Source: Acytostelium subglobosum LB1
Taxonomy: Eukaryota; Evosea; Eumycetozoa; Acytosteliales; Acytosteliaceae
Direction of reading: 5' to 3'
NCBI RefSeq assembly: GCF_000787575.1
Contig: NW_012236500.1
Location: 298,061-362,060, forward strand
Length of the DNA: 64,000 nt
Shown here piece after piece: positions 23,900 to 34,682 of the stretch. The number at the start of each line of letters is the position of its first letter. The stretch's first letter is position 1. Position numbers and translations under genes: made by a program. Under the pieces are notes generated by a model, which saw nothing but the letters and a program-made list of their open reading frames with translations, made no database searches and was not told the DNA's origin.

Positions 23900-25029
23900 A
23901 TGGGGACAACAACCACAGTGATTCAGAGGATAAGACGAATAGTGGCAGACGAATGCGAACCTGGACTGTGGGACAAGATGGATCGAGACGCCAACGAATG
24001 TCCAATAGCATATATATTCAATTATTTGTTGACACAGATGACGGACGAGGGCGATAGAGACCTGATGGACGACACACCCTTGACAGGTGTATTCTACAAT
24101 CCCCAAGGCATAAGACCAGCCATCAGCGTAGTCGACTATCTCAAACGTTTAGTTCAATATCTAGGTTGTAGCAAGAGCTGCTTCATCATTGCCCTAGTGT
24201 ATCTCGATCGTTTGATCGTCGAGAAGAATTACATATTGAACTCACTCAATGTACATAGAATCATATTTGGATGGTATGTTTATTAATCGAGGATTGGCGG
24301 CAAATGACGGAAACACGGAAACACGGAAACACAAACAGCCACGCGGAAACACGGAAACACATTTTAGCTAACATGTTACCAACACTCAGCATACTTATAT
24401 CAATCAAGTTTTGTGATGACTACTACTATCCGCACGATGTGTATAGTGTAGTTGGAGGATTAACTTTAGAAGAAGTGAATGGAATAGAGCGAAGATTGTT
24501 GGAAGACTTACAGTTTGATTTGTGTGTACATGAGGATGTGTTTACGCAATATCTCATTATGGATTTGAAGGGCTATCTGATGTCTGACATAATGAATCAG
24601 CAGGAGGAGCCAGAGGAGTCGGACGGCGAATCGGATTGCGAGTCAGATTCATCCAACGAGAGCAAACATGCAGCTGGCACAGTCGACGATCATACCAGCA
24701 GCAGTGTCGTGCCACAGGTCAATTTGCCACAACTGTCGCCACTTCCACAACAGGCCATCCCTCACACGTCAATGTCCAAGTCGTCGGCCACGCTTGACAT
24801 CCCACCGCGTCCATTCAACAGGACCAAATCAAGGACACTATCAAACTCATTCGACATGGATACCATACTCAAGAAGAAGTTCCCTCAGCCTCTGTACATA
24901 TCTCCACAACTCAAAGACCGGTATCGAAGGAACAGTTACAATCATTCTCTCATTTTGAACAAGTCATCATCACTATCTTCACAGTCATCGCCAGGCCACA
25001 ATAACAACAACAATCTCAAAGATGTTTGA
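23900..25029 (+). CDS. PHO80-type cyclin
   Basis: Exons 23900-24273 and 24390-25029 give 337 residues. The cyclin box runs from about residue 35 to 190: SVVDYLKRLVQYLGCSKSCF, IIALVYLDRLI, NVHRIIFG, then after the splice CILISIKFCDDYYY and VVGGLTLEEVNGIERRLLED. The VGG..EEVN.IE..LL pattern is that of PHO80/cyclin-U-type cyclins, which activate Pho85/CDK5-like kinases in nutrient and phosphate signalling. The C-terminal 140 residues are acidic and then Ser/Pro-rich, with SKSRTLSNSF-like potential phosphosites. The 116-nt intron carries an unusual ACGGAAAC repeat. The start ATG directly follows the AGGAT microsatellite. Confidence 0.88.
24306..24361 (+). repeat. Intronic ACGGAAAC tandem repeat
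   Basis: Inside the cyclin intron, three ACGGAAAC units, a short spacer (ACAAACAGCCACGC) and two more units occupy about half of the intron. Most other introns in the window carry CAAT-type repeats instead. Confidence 0.75.
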
Positions 25030-25303
25030 TTACTAGTAATGAAATAATAGAGAAAGATAAGTGAATAAAAGGCGTCATCGCAAACTGTGCTACCATTAAT
25101 CAATCAAACTGACCAATTCAGACATTGTCACCCTTGTATCAATTCCCATCGAAGGAAGTTCTCCGATTAATGTCTACAACGAAACAACCAACAACGTCCA
25201 CATCTCAATCATCATATTCCCATTCATAACATCCACTGATTACTTGTTTATCAAGAAATGAATCATCACCATTTATTGTAAGCTCTTGTCCTTCTACTTG
25301 TTG

Positions 25304-26956
25304 TTAAGGTTGTTGGTCTGGAACTTGAAGAATTAAACTTGCTAGTTTACTGATCAGGGACACACTGTTTAACTCCAGCTGTAGATGAGAGAAGGATATA
25401 TGTATCTGGCGCCATACAGTGGTGGTCGTTGGTTTCACGGTTGTAGAGACTGTGGTGCTTGCCACAGTTGACTGAGTTGACACTGTTGTTGTTGCCACAG
25501 TTGATGTTGGCTTGTTGGTGGTGCTTGCAACCGTGCTCATTGTGGTCGACTGGGTCGAGACAGTGGTGGAAGCAACGGTCGATGTAATTGGTGCAGTTAC
25601 AGTTGCAGTAGCCGTAGCTGTGGTGGTAGCTGTGGCGGTAGATGAGGCAGTACCAGAGTTAGCACCAGTTGTGATGGTGGTCGTTGCTGAGGTGGTCTGC
25701 GTGATAGTTGAAGCAACTCCTGTAGTCGTGACTATAGTCGAGACTGTGGTCGAGGCACTTGTGGTTACTGGAGGGACCGAAGTGGTTACTGTTGTGGTAG
25801 CAGTGGTGGACTGAGTCATGGTCGATGCAGTGGTAGGGACCATTGTGGTCGCTGTGGTCGAAGCAACGGTAGAGGTTGGAATGCCAGAGGTTGGTGAGGC
25901 TACTGTTGACGGGACTTGAGCAACAGTCGAGGCAACAGAGGAAGCAGTCAATGCAGTTGTGGTAACTGTAGTTGTGGCCGTGATGGTGCTGGTAGGAGTG
26001 ACGGTAGTTGAGGCAGTAGTGGTAACCGTAGAACTTGCTGATGAGGATGTTGGAGTTGCACTGATGCTGGCCGTTGTAGTCACAGTGGTAGTAGCCGATG
26101 TGGTCTGCGTGATGGTTGAGCCTGGACCTGTGGTCGTTACCGTTGTCGATGCAGTGGTAGACACTGTAGTGGAGGTTGGTGGACTACCAGTGGTGACAGT
26201 TGTGCTCACTGATGTGCTGGCAACAGTGGACTGAGTTGACACAGTAGTTGTTACAGTTGTTGAAGATGCCGGGGCCGTGGCAGTCGTCGTCACAGTTGTG
26301 GTCTGGGTGATCGTCGAAGCAGGTCCAGTTGTTGTGAAAGTTGTTGAGGCACTCGTGGTAGTCTGAGCACTCGTGGTCGACACTGTAGTACTGGCAACAG
26401 TGGACTGAGTGGAGACAGTAGTTGTGGCAAACGTAGAGGCTGTTGCGGTAGCAGTGGTCGTCACAGTTGTGCTCGCAACAGTGGACTGAGTGGAGACAGT
26501 AGTGGTGGCAAATGTAGAAGCAGTAGCAGATGTAATTGGGACACCTGTCGTTGTCACAGTTGTGCTGGCAACAGTCGATTGAGTGGAGACAGTAGTTGTG
26601 GCAAATGTAGAAGCAGTAGCAGTAGCAGTGGTAGTCACAGTTGTGCTAGCAACAGTGGACTGAGTGGACACGGATGTAGATGCGACGGTGGATGAAACAC
26701 TTTGTCCCGATGTTACTGTTGTAGATGCCACAGTGGACTGAGTGGATACAATAGTAGAGACGGTAGTGGATACATCACCTGTCGACACAATACATATAGG
26801 ATCACCCAAGTAGTTCAAAGTACATGCCGATGGATAAGGGCATTTCCTAAATGAACATTTGGGGAAGCACTTTGGCGGTAAGTTTGCCAAAGGTTGGCAA
26901 CATAGTTGGCCACTTGGACATCCCATTGAACACGCATGTCCTTCATTGAACTGTGC
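25304..26956 (-). CDS. Thr/Ser/Val-rich mucin-like protein with FOLN-type Cys domain (5' exon not found)
   Basis: The frame runs from an acceptor near 26957 (GTGCACAG) to TAA at 25304. It begins with a cysteine module, CSMGCPSGQLCC, then PPKCFPKCSFRKCPYPSACT and a last Cys at GDPICIVS. The module has the same spacing as the N-terminal module of the giant gene at 55.9 kb, so the two are paralogues. The remaining 480 or so residues are imperfect repeats of VSTQSTVASTTVTTTATATA type, expected to be heavily O-glycosylated. The relative has a signal-peptide exon ahead of the Cys module. Here the first in-frame ATG is at 26926, inside the module, and I find no ATG on this strand between 26945 and about 27200. 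The signal exon is missing, distant, or the gene is broken. The C-terminal 35 residues lose the repeat character and may hide another splice. Confidence 0.7.
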   Translation of the reverse strand, partial: AQFNEGHACSMGCPSGQLCCQPLANLPPKCFPKCSFRKCPYPSACTLNYLGDPICIVSTGDVSTTVSTIVSTQSTVASTTVTSGQSVSSTVASTSVSTQSTVASTTVTTTATATASTFATTTVSTQSTVASTTVTTTGVPITSATASTFATTTVSTQSTVASTTVTTTATATASTFATTTVSTQSTVASTTVSTTSAQTTTSASTTFTTTGPASTITQTTTVTTTATAPASSTTVTTTVSTQSTVASTSVSTTVTTGSPPTSTTVSTTASTTVTTTGPGSTITQTTSATTTVTTTASISATPTSSSASSTVTTTASTTVTPTSTITATTTVTTTALTASSVASTVAQVPSTVASPTSGIPTSTVASTTATTMVPTTASTMTQSTTATTTVTTSVPPVTTSASTTVSTIVTTTGVASTITQTTSATTTITTGANSGTASSTATATTTATATATVTAPITSTVASTTVSTQSTTMSTVASTTNKPTSTVATTTVSTQSTVASTTVSTTVKPTTTTVWRQIHISFSHLQLELNSVSLISKLASLILQVPDQQP

Positions 26957-27190
26957 ACTTGTTACTATTTTTTGGTATTTTTAGGAATGATGATGGGTCA
27001 ATATTACTTTATTGATGGAATTCAATAATTTTGGTGTTGTAGTTGTTGTTTAAAACAATAAAGAGTATTGGATGTAATCAAATATATAGATTTTGTTATT
27101 TATATATATAATAATATTTAATAAATTTATTCCTTTATGTTATTAATTATTAAAATATATGATTATTATTGTTGTTGTAATATGATTTGA

Positions 27191-28141
27191 TTGAGGACCT
27201 CAATAAATAATCATCCGGTATACTATCCTGGTGTATTTCCACCCAGTTGTTATGTTGCAGTGAGTGGTGGATCACTACAGCATCCATTCATCGATCCAAC
27301 ATTCCTTCCATCCAAACCAATGGATTTCGCACAGGATGCATTAAACTCACCCCATTCAAGAGCACGTAGAGTAATTCATTCATTCATTTGGTATTCATTA
27401 TTTACTTGTGTGGGCATTCAGTGATCAACTGAGCAAACAAAAATTCCAACCCACACTCTAAAAACCATCACAAACCCAACATACATACAAATTTGGAGTA
27501 GCTCCATAGTAGTTGAATATTCACCACAACTTGGGCAAAGCGATGAAGTGGTTGACTGAGCTGGAAGCTGGAAAGTGAGGAGATTGTCATCTGTATACAT
27601 GATGATAAACATAATGTTTGAAGACCACGAATGTTCGTTTGATGAACTATTTGTACACAAATACCAAATTACATCTTGAGGTGAGGCCTTATTGAGTGGG
27701 TTGATGTTTTGGGCAATAGCGTATGATGGACAGTAACTCATTCTTCTTCGCATCACCTCACTCACTCGCTCAATCAATCAATCACAATCAATCCTAATAA
27801 ATCAATCCCTCAAGTCAACTAGGTTACAATCACTACATAGAGTTTGGATTATATGGTAAATATTCTAATGGCTCCCCAAATCACCATATGAGTGGAGAAA
27901 TGAAATTGTCCATACCTCAAACAGAATCACTTACTTTAGTGGCTAACGTGCCTTGGAATTACCATCCATTGCTAGAGTAGATATAACAAACCTTTCATCA
28001 TGTGGTTGCTTTTCCAACATTATGCTAAATATTGGTCCAATAACCCATCATCCACCAACCATACCTACTATCTCATCTCTCTCAATCATTTTCAGGAATA
28101 TCCCTGGATTGGCTCCAGGTCATGGATTAGTTATGAGTTAA
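27191..28141 (+). CDS. Unrecognised gene or gene fragment, at least three exons
   Basis: Coding-like plus-strand segments are 27196-27364 (contains HPFIDPTFLPSKPMDFAQDA), 27841-27976 (contains YSNGSPNHHMSGEMKLSIPQ and LTLVANVPWNYHPLLE) and 28096-28141 (NIPGLAPGHGLVMS, then TAA). The last junction is clear: GTAGAT...TTTTCAG, 119 nt, in frame. The first two segments join in frame if a GTAGAG donor at 27365 pairs with the TAG acceptor at 27839, giving an intron of about 476 nt, longer than any other here. That interval contains CAATCAATCAATC near its 3' end, as other sense-strand introns do, but also a 120-codon open frame on the opposite strand. No initiator ATG was found upstream of 27196, so the 5' end is missing or the copy is degraded. 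I recognise no family. Confidence 0.4.
27418..27741 (-). CDS. Doubtful small ORF antisense inside a putative intron
   Basis: From ATG 27741 the minus strand is open for 107 codons to TGA at 27418. It reads SYCPSYAIAQNINPLNKASP, NEHSWSSNIMFIIMYTDDNL and SLCPSCGEYSTTMELLQI before low-quality sequence. A CxxC pair is visible. It lies entirely within the long interval between plus-strand coding segments at 27364 and 27841. It could be an independent gene, a degenerate insertion, or chance. No family is recognised and no flanking repeats were found. Confidence 0.25.
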   Translation of the reverse strand: MSYCPSYAIAQNINPLNKASPQDVIWYLCTNSSSNEHSWSSNIMFIIMYTDDNLLTFQLPAQSTTSSLCPSCGEYSTTMELLQICMYVGFVMVFRVWVGIFVCSVDH

Positions 28142-28398
28142 TATTTTGTATAATGGATGAGTATACAAGATAAAACTATAACAAATTGTATTTATAAAAC
28201 TTTGATAATATTATCTAAATCAGGATTGAATTAATTAATTAATTTATGGGATATTCGACCTCAATTCAATTTGGAATGAGAAGAAATTAATTAATTATTA
28301 ATTGTAATTAATAATTATTGTTGTATACTAGTAATGGTTCACATTCAAAAATTGTCAGATCACTTTTTGATGATCATCTAAGATTTATATTTAGTTAA

Positions 28399-28905
28399 AT
28401 GTCAACTATCAATCATAGAACAACAACAGCATCAGCAGTTGGAAGAAAGGATGTCAAAGAAGTTGATGATCATCAATCACAATCAACATCAACATCAACA
28501 TCAACATCAACATCAACATCAACATCAATAGCATCAAATGAACTTTTGTTGTATCCTTGCTATGCATGCTTCTGGTTGAACTTACTTGCTGGTACAGTGT
28601 GGTCGGTGATCATGCCAGATGAAGAATTGATATCATTGTACTCACTGGGCATTGCAGCACTCATTGCAATCTCATTCCTCTCATTGACGATCATTGTTGC
28701 ATTGCCCGCCCTGTTCAAACGTCCCATCTATTTGCGATCACAGAACCGTGTGACACCTGAACATCGAGTGCTCATTGCTGATTACTTCATCTTTGCACTC
28801 CTGCCCAGTGTAGCAATCTTTATCATTGGTTCATCAATCATTCGAATGGCATCATTTGGTATTGACTATTTTACAATCGGAATCTATCCATCATTATCAT
28901 CATGA
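28399..28905 (+). CDS. Small multi-pass membrane protein, unrecognised
   Basis: Single-exon 168-residue protein. The N-terminal 45 residues are polar, with a (ST)n run coded by tandem ACATCA. Three hydrophobic segments follow: about residues 51-71 (contains CYACFWLNLLAG), 80-106 (LGIAALIAISFLSLTIIVAL) and 124-148 (ADYFIFALLPSVAIFIIGSS). The loop between the second and third is basic and polar. No signal peptide, catalytic motif or known family is recognised. The ATG at 28399 follows an AT-rich leader. The stop is 35 bases from the stop of the RhoGEF gene (convergent). Confidence 0.7.
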   Translation: MSTINHRTTTASAVGRKDVKEVDDHQSQSTSTSTSTSTSTSTSIASNELLLYPCYACFWLNLLAGTVWSVIMPDEELISLYSLGIAALIAISFLSLTIIVALPALFKRPIYLRSQNRVTPEHRVLIADYFIFALLPSVAIFIIGSSIIRMASFGIDYFTIGIYPSLSS

Positions 28906-28939
28906 TGGAGTGTTGATCAATATACACATATATGGACTG

Positions 28940-31189
28940 TCAGTCCTTTATCTTTAACTTGTTTCCTGCTGCCCTGCCAATGGTAAAGAATACATTTCTC
29001 TCCTTCTTGTTCTCGGCTTGATCACCTCCTCCCCCTGCATTCGACTTGGATGATGGTTTGATTGGTGATGGTAGGGTCTTGGATGAGCCAGCTGGTAGTG
29101 ACGAGAGTGATGATGATGATGAGTTGGGAGGTGGAGGGGGTGGCCTCAATGTAAGAAGGCCTGGTAGTACACTGGTGATCGAGGCTGAGGCTAAGGCAGA
29201 GGCCGAGTTGGTAGAGTCTGATAATGACCCATCATTACTATCAGCCAATGAACTATCCAGTGTCTTCTTCCAATCGACCCTGCTCATGGCGACTGTGTTC
29301 AACATTCGTTCCTTATTCTCTTGATTCAATAGCTGAACATAATAGCATGACTTCTCTGTGACCAACAATAGGCTGTTCATGAATCCTACGTGTGTGTGGT
29401 GGAATGGTTGGGGTGGGTGGAATGGTTCCAGTCAGTCGATGCTCTAACTCATCAATCAATCATTTCTGGAAGATAGATACCAAAGATGTCTGCAATGTCA
29501 ATGACTTTGGTACTCTTGAGAAGTGAACAATCATTGATGGTCCACACAAGTTTGGAAGATGATGAGGATTGGAGGAGACTGGATAGTCCAGCCTTGGTAG
29601 GCTTGGCCTGTTTGGAGACCATGACGAAACAATCGTTGAATATATAGTATCCGTGATCCTTGCCACATTTGAACTCATCTGGAAACACTGTGTTGCTCTC
29701 CACTGTTGGTGACTGAGTCGATGACTTCTTCTTCTTCCTTCCCTTCATATACTTATGTACCCTCTTCAATATATCATCTTCATCCTTCATCGGATATATT
29801 GAATGTACAAATAGCTCTCCATTGAGATATAACTTGCGATTGGGTTCCAACACATTCTAGAGCATGGTGTAATGGTGATCATCTGTCAGTCAAATATGAT
29901 CACTCATCATCAGTGCACTGATATATCTTGATCATATATCTTGATCATATATCTTGATCATATATCTTGATTGAGTGCACTGATATATCTTGATCACTTA
30001 CCACTTTGTCAATTAGAGTCTCTTGGAACTCTTGCATCTTGCTAAGGTTCTCATCATCCCTCTTGGCCTCATTGATGAACTGAGTGACACTCTTGATTCC
30101 ATTAATACAGAACTCAAGTATCTTGACATTCCTATGTCCTGGTGGTGTATTCTTTAACAACTCCTACAATGAATGAATGAATGATATCCTTCATCATCAG
30201 TTTGATGTACCAACTCATTGGCTAGATGATGTGCCCAAAAGTACGTACATTGAGCAATAATACATATCTTGGAAGTCGTTGGACTGGCATGATGAGTAAA
30301 GAACTCAGGTCTTGTCCATTACATTGAGGATCTGCTCTTGCTTTCTGGTTTGATTGATTGATTGATCGATTGATCGATTGGATGAATGAGTGGAATGTGA
30401 TCCAGAGCAGAGTGACACATCAACACATACCTCGAGAAAGCTAGCCACTGATGATTTCTTTCGAAGTCGATTGAGTGTTTGGATTATCTTGTCATATGAT
30501 ACTATATAAAGACTATACATTGTGAAGTTGCTCCTCTGTCTCATCAAAGAATGTTAGATATATCAGGTCATGATGGGACTATCCCACTCAGAGGTTCCGC
30601 TCCACACACATGTGGCAGAGATGGTGTTGGGAACACTTGGATGGGCAGGTCCATAACATAACATACATGCTTGTTGAATATGTCTGTGAAGTCAATGGAT
30701 GCCTCAAGTGAGACATGATTCTGATTCTTCTTCTTGTTGTTGTTGTTGATGATCTGCTTGGATTTGCCACTTCCACTTGCACCATCATCCATTGAAACCT
30801 GTGATGATTGAATGGCAGCATCCCATGAGAATGAGTTGTAACATATTGCCAACTCTTGGAAGAAGTCACGATGGAATGCAATGATGGGATCTATACTTGA
30901 GAACAACTCCTTGTGATTCTCTTTGCCAATCACATTACGTTTGAGCATCGGTTGACTGAACACCTCATCAATCACCGATAGATAGTTGGTATAAGTTCTC
31001 TCAGTCTTTACCAACTCTTCCAATATCTGCTCTCTCTTCTTGTTCTGTTGTTCCGATGCTTTGTTGTTGTTGTTGTTGGTGCGTTAGTCAGTCAGTGTCA
31101 CACTCGACCAAGGACTCCAACTTACGACTTCCCGGCGTGCCACTTGTTCCCTCGCCCAAGCTACCAGTCTTGGTTGGTTGGTTTCCCAT
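28940..31189 (-). CDS. DH-PH RhoGEF
   Basis: Seven exons (31189-31126, 31058-30667, 30535-30431, 30344-30249, 30163-30002, 29856-29481, 29385-28940) join in frame to 546 residues. The DH domain covers about residues 30-295: ILEELVKTERTYTNYLSVID (CR1), FTMYSLYIVSYDKIIQTLNR, then QDLSSLLIMPVQRLPRYVLL (CR3, the PVQR-PRY signature) and the last helix in MQEFQETLIDKV. The PH domain follows, with LYLNGELFVHS and YYIFNDCFVMVSKQ. It should catalyse GDP/GTP exchange on Rac/Rho GTPases at membranes, controlling actin. The N-terminus MGNQPTKTGS carries Gly2 and could be N-myristoylated (inference). The C-terminus is Ser/Pro-rich and basic. The internal exons had to be placed by DH-domain continuity; all donors are GT and acceptors AG. 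Confidence 0.9.
29919..29997. repeat. ATATCTTGATCAT tandem repeat with AGTGCACT flanks, in RhoGEF intron
   Basis: Four near-perfect 13-nt units (ATATCTTGATCAT) lie between two copies of AGTGCACTGATATATCTTGATC, within the intron at 29857-30001. The same two motifs recur, in inverted orientation relative to each other, in the spacer at about 52316-52380. Confidence 0.75.
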
Positions 31190-31631
31190 CCCTTATTATT
31201 TGATTGATTGATTATTTATATCTATGTACAGTTAGGGATGGGTACTTAAAGGCATAGGGATGAGGCCACTAAAGTACTACTTATGTGTTTTGGGAACAAG
31301 GACCATCAAGGCCTCAATCACAAAACAGAAAGATCTTGTGTGTTTTTGGGCCAAGGGCACCAAGGTGGGCTTCGTCCTACTTCTCGCGAGGTAACTACTG
31401 GTCGGGCCTGCCGACATCACAACCCGACAATGATTGAATGAACTTGCGCAACAACACAGACTTTTATTGCGACTTGTCAAAGAGGAGCATAAGAGAATGA
31501 GGAACGGGCATACTTGTTGGGAGGGTCAAAGTGATCGTACATTGGGAGGGCAAGGAGGGTCTTGTGTAGCTGCCACCCCCATCCTCATCATCATCGTCTT
31601 CATCATCGTCGTCATCATGGCCGACATCATA
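31190..31631. other. Spacer upstream of the RhoGEF gene
   Basis: 442 bases between the RhoGEF start and the stop of the TIG-domain gene, both on the minus strand. It includes a (TCATCATCG)n-like stretch at 31581-31615 and only short frames on either strand. It should hold the RhoGEF promoter and the 3' end of the TIG gene. No RNA gene is seen. Confidence 0.5.
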
Positions 31632-33995
31632 TCATCGAGTGTAGGTGAAGCTCACTGTGTCGTTGGAGTACTGCTCACCGTCGTTGGTGACCTTGACAAG
31701 GACGGACGATCCACTCTTTACAGCCTCTGATCGCTCGGGTGCGTTACAAATGATTGTTCCCTTCTCGTAGAACTGCACAGATGTGCTCTCCATCGGACCA
31801 AACATCACTGCCAGATGATCGCCCTTTGAGAAGTTGGAGCCCAATACGACCATCCTCGTGTTGGGTGGTCCCTGCGCTGGTACAATCTCTGTGACTGATG
31901 GTGGCAATGGCACTGTTTGAATGATGATTGAGTGATTGTTAGTGACTATTTGATTGATTGATTGATCGGGGACAGGACACTTACCATCTTGTTTATCCGT
32001 TAAGTAAATGGTATGTGAAAAGACTTCGATGGGATCGGAGAGGACGAATGCGTTGGAGATGGTCTGGAAGTCGCTGCCAATGTATCGCTTCAAGACAAAC
32101 TTGAGACGGAACAGTGTCCTCTGCTGCTGTGTCGTCGAGAGGATTTTCAGCTTCTTGAAGGGCGCAAAGATTCCATTGGCAATACGCGAGATCTTGTTGC
32201 CATCGAGGCATGTGGTCAGCTCCTGCTGATTATCGTTTCGGAGTAGTGATGCCTCTACGAAGAAATTGGAGAGGTTGGTGTTCTCCACGCCAGGTCCACA
32301 AAGCATCACCGAAGGGAATGGCTTCAGGATCCTCTGATACACCGTGCTTGATGGAGGTTGTCTGGAAATCTTTAAATAAAATGGACTGGTGTGAAGGAAT
32401 GGAGGGAGAGTTAGTAAGAGTGTCAGAGGCTGGGATGATCAATCAATCAAACATACCAGTTTGTTGTGCTTGACGACGAAGCTAATATGGAGGACTCGGA
32501 AGTGTTGAGGACTGCTAGGGATCCATGTGTTTCATTCTTTACAACTAATTGATTGTTTGGTGACTTGCTACCAGACTGTTGCTGTTGAAGTTGTTGCTGT
32601 TGTAGCTGAAGTTGTTGTTGATGTTGCTGTTGTTGATTTTGTTGTTGATGTTGATCAAGTGGGGATAATGGGATACCAAACGATGCGGATAGATTGAGAT
32701 TGAACAGAGGTGGAATGTTTGGAGAGAATTCGGACGATGGCGACGAGGTGTTGAGTGATTGATTCGAGGAGGGATGGCTAATGCTGACGGTCGGGACGCC
32801 AGTGTTTGGCTGCTGGTGCATCTGCAGCTCAAAGGGCTGCGCCAATGGCGGCGGGAAGCTGGTGGCAAGCAGCCTTTTCAGGTCGAGCACGGTGGACGAC
32901 TCGAGCTGGAGGATAGCGAGCAGCACGGCCAACATCTTCTTGGACAGCACGATGAACCATGAGTGAAAGGAGAGCAGCTCGGGCAGCGCCAACGACATGG
33001 TGCCTGCGATAAAGTGCAGGATCTCGATGGGGATGTGTGCGTCGATCTGAAGCAGCTGCTGGTTGTTGAGATAGGTGGGCTGCGCGTTGTTGGTCAGCGC
33101 TGTGTTCATGCGCTTGAGTGTGTCAAAGTTGATGTGCTGCATGTACTCCTGGATGCGCAACAGGATGTTGAACTGGAACTGCGGCGATCCGGGCGGGATC
33201 ATGTTGTTTGTCAGCTGGAAGAGTTGGGTGTATGATACATGGGCCAGCATGTTGGACAGCTCCTTGAAGTCCAGGAAGAGCTTGAAGGCGTGGTTGTTGG
33301 GCTCCTGCGCGTACGCCTGGAACGTAGCCGTGTTGATCTGGTCGATCAGCTTGGGCATGTCGCTGAACATCTTGGTGATCAAAGGGAACCTGAGCTCCTC
33401 GGACACGTGCGGCTGCAGCGAGCGGCTCAAAAAGAACAGATGCTGGAGCGATTCTTGCGAGAGGCTCTGTAATGACGCAAGCAGCTCCCTAAGCTCCGCC
33501 TGGATGTCCGTGCTTCCAAATAGGTTTGGATAGGCTGTGTTGTTCGTCGTCGTCGTCGACGTCGATTGTTGAAGGTATTGAGTCTTTGTTTGATTGATTA
33601 GTGTTGATTGTTGTTGCTGCTGTTGTTGTTGTTGTTGCTGTTGTAACATGTAGTTTTGTTGTTGTTGTGACTGCTGCTGTTGCTGCTGCTGCTGCTGTGT
33701 CGACATCATGCTTGGACTATGATGATGTTGTTGTGGCTGCTGCTGCTGTACTTGTTGTTGTGTGTTATATTGAAATGATGGTTGTTGTTGTTGTTGCTGC
33801 TGATGTTGGGATAGGACATTGGCAAAGATGTTGGAGTTGGACTGCTGCAACTGTTGTTGAAACGATTGAAATGAGCTGCATGTGCCACTCTCAAACGCAT
33901 TGACAAAACCATTAAGATCGAGTGATTGTGACATGCGAAAGTTCATAAAGTCGGCGAATGAATTGATTGCTCCACCTGCTGCACCACCTGTTTGT

Positions 33996-34034
<39 letters not shown>

Positions 34035-34117
34035 GGTTGAGGTAATTGAAGAGCATTCGTGTCATCCATATCACCCATCATCGTATCATGATGATGTTGT
34101 TGATTGTTGTTATTCAT
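31632..34117 (-). CDS. TIG/IPT-domain putative transcription factor, possibly CudA/STAT-like
   Basis: Exons 34117-32457, 32385-31985 and 31912-31632 give 780 residues. The N-terminal third is Gln/Asn-rich with several long Gln runs. An alpha-helical block (about residues 210-430; ELRELLASLQSLSQESLQHL, EELRFPLITKMFSDMPKLID) is followed by another Gln-rich linker. Exon 2 encodes a compact domain: PFYLKISRQPPSSTVYQRIL then KPFPSVMLCGPGVEN, later FRLKFVLKRYIGSDFQ and SDPIEVFSHTIYL. The C-terminal 95 residues are an IPT/TIG immunoglobulin-like fold (VTEIVPAQGPPNTRMVVLGS, AVMFGPMESTSV). A Rel/STAT-like DNA-binding fold before a TIG domain suggests a nuclear DNA-binding regulator. The resemblance of exon 2 to CudA-type proteins is from memory and unaligned. 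The first junction works only with the CACACCAG acceptor at 32386; nearer AGs bring stops. Confidence 0.75.
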
Positions 34118-34682
34118 TTTAAATGAATGTTTGGTTTGTTATATATTATAGTTTGTTTGTTTGTTTGATTAATTAATTAATTAAATATATTTATATTATA
34201 TATATTATATTCAAAGTACATTGATTTGATCTTATATTATATGATCTGATTTGATTGATATGATATCACAACAGTGTCGTTTCGTGTAACACTCAGTAAC
34301 ACTAACTATTCAAAAGATATTGATTGATGATGATTGATGTTGATATTATTATATATTATATATTTATATAAATGTTTATTACTTTGACGATGAGCTCATC
34401 TGTTTGACAAAGAGACACACTCAAGGGTTTGGGTTGTTGTTGTTGGATGGTCCATCTCATTTGATGTAAATTCAAAAAAAAAATAACAGACAAAAGTGGA
34501 GAAGAGGTGAGAAAAGAGAGTGTGTGAGGAAATGGGCAGTTCTCTGATCATCAAACACACAAGAAATTAATAAAATAAAATAAATAAATAATGTAAAGTA
34601 CAACATTACAAGGACATCAATGGACTGGGAAGGTACCACTCACTCATCAAAGAATAGAATAATAACATTAATAATAATAACA
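34118..34682. promoter_or_regulatory. Divergent promoter region between TIG gene and FNIP-like gene
   Basis: 565 bases of mostly AT-rich sequence with TAATTAATTAATTAAAT near 34169 and ATATTATATAT blocks. A slightly GC-richer stretch with AGAGACACACTCAAGG lies near 34409. No gene or RNA is visible. Confidence 0.45.

Noticed and set aside
31277-31480. 67-codon minus-strand frame upstream of the RhoGEF
   Set aside because: Short, with no recognisable motif, and located where the promoter and leader are expected; no splice into the RhoGEF frame was found.
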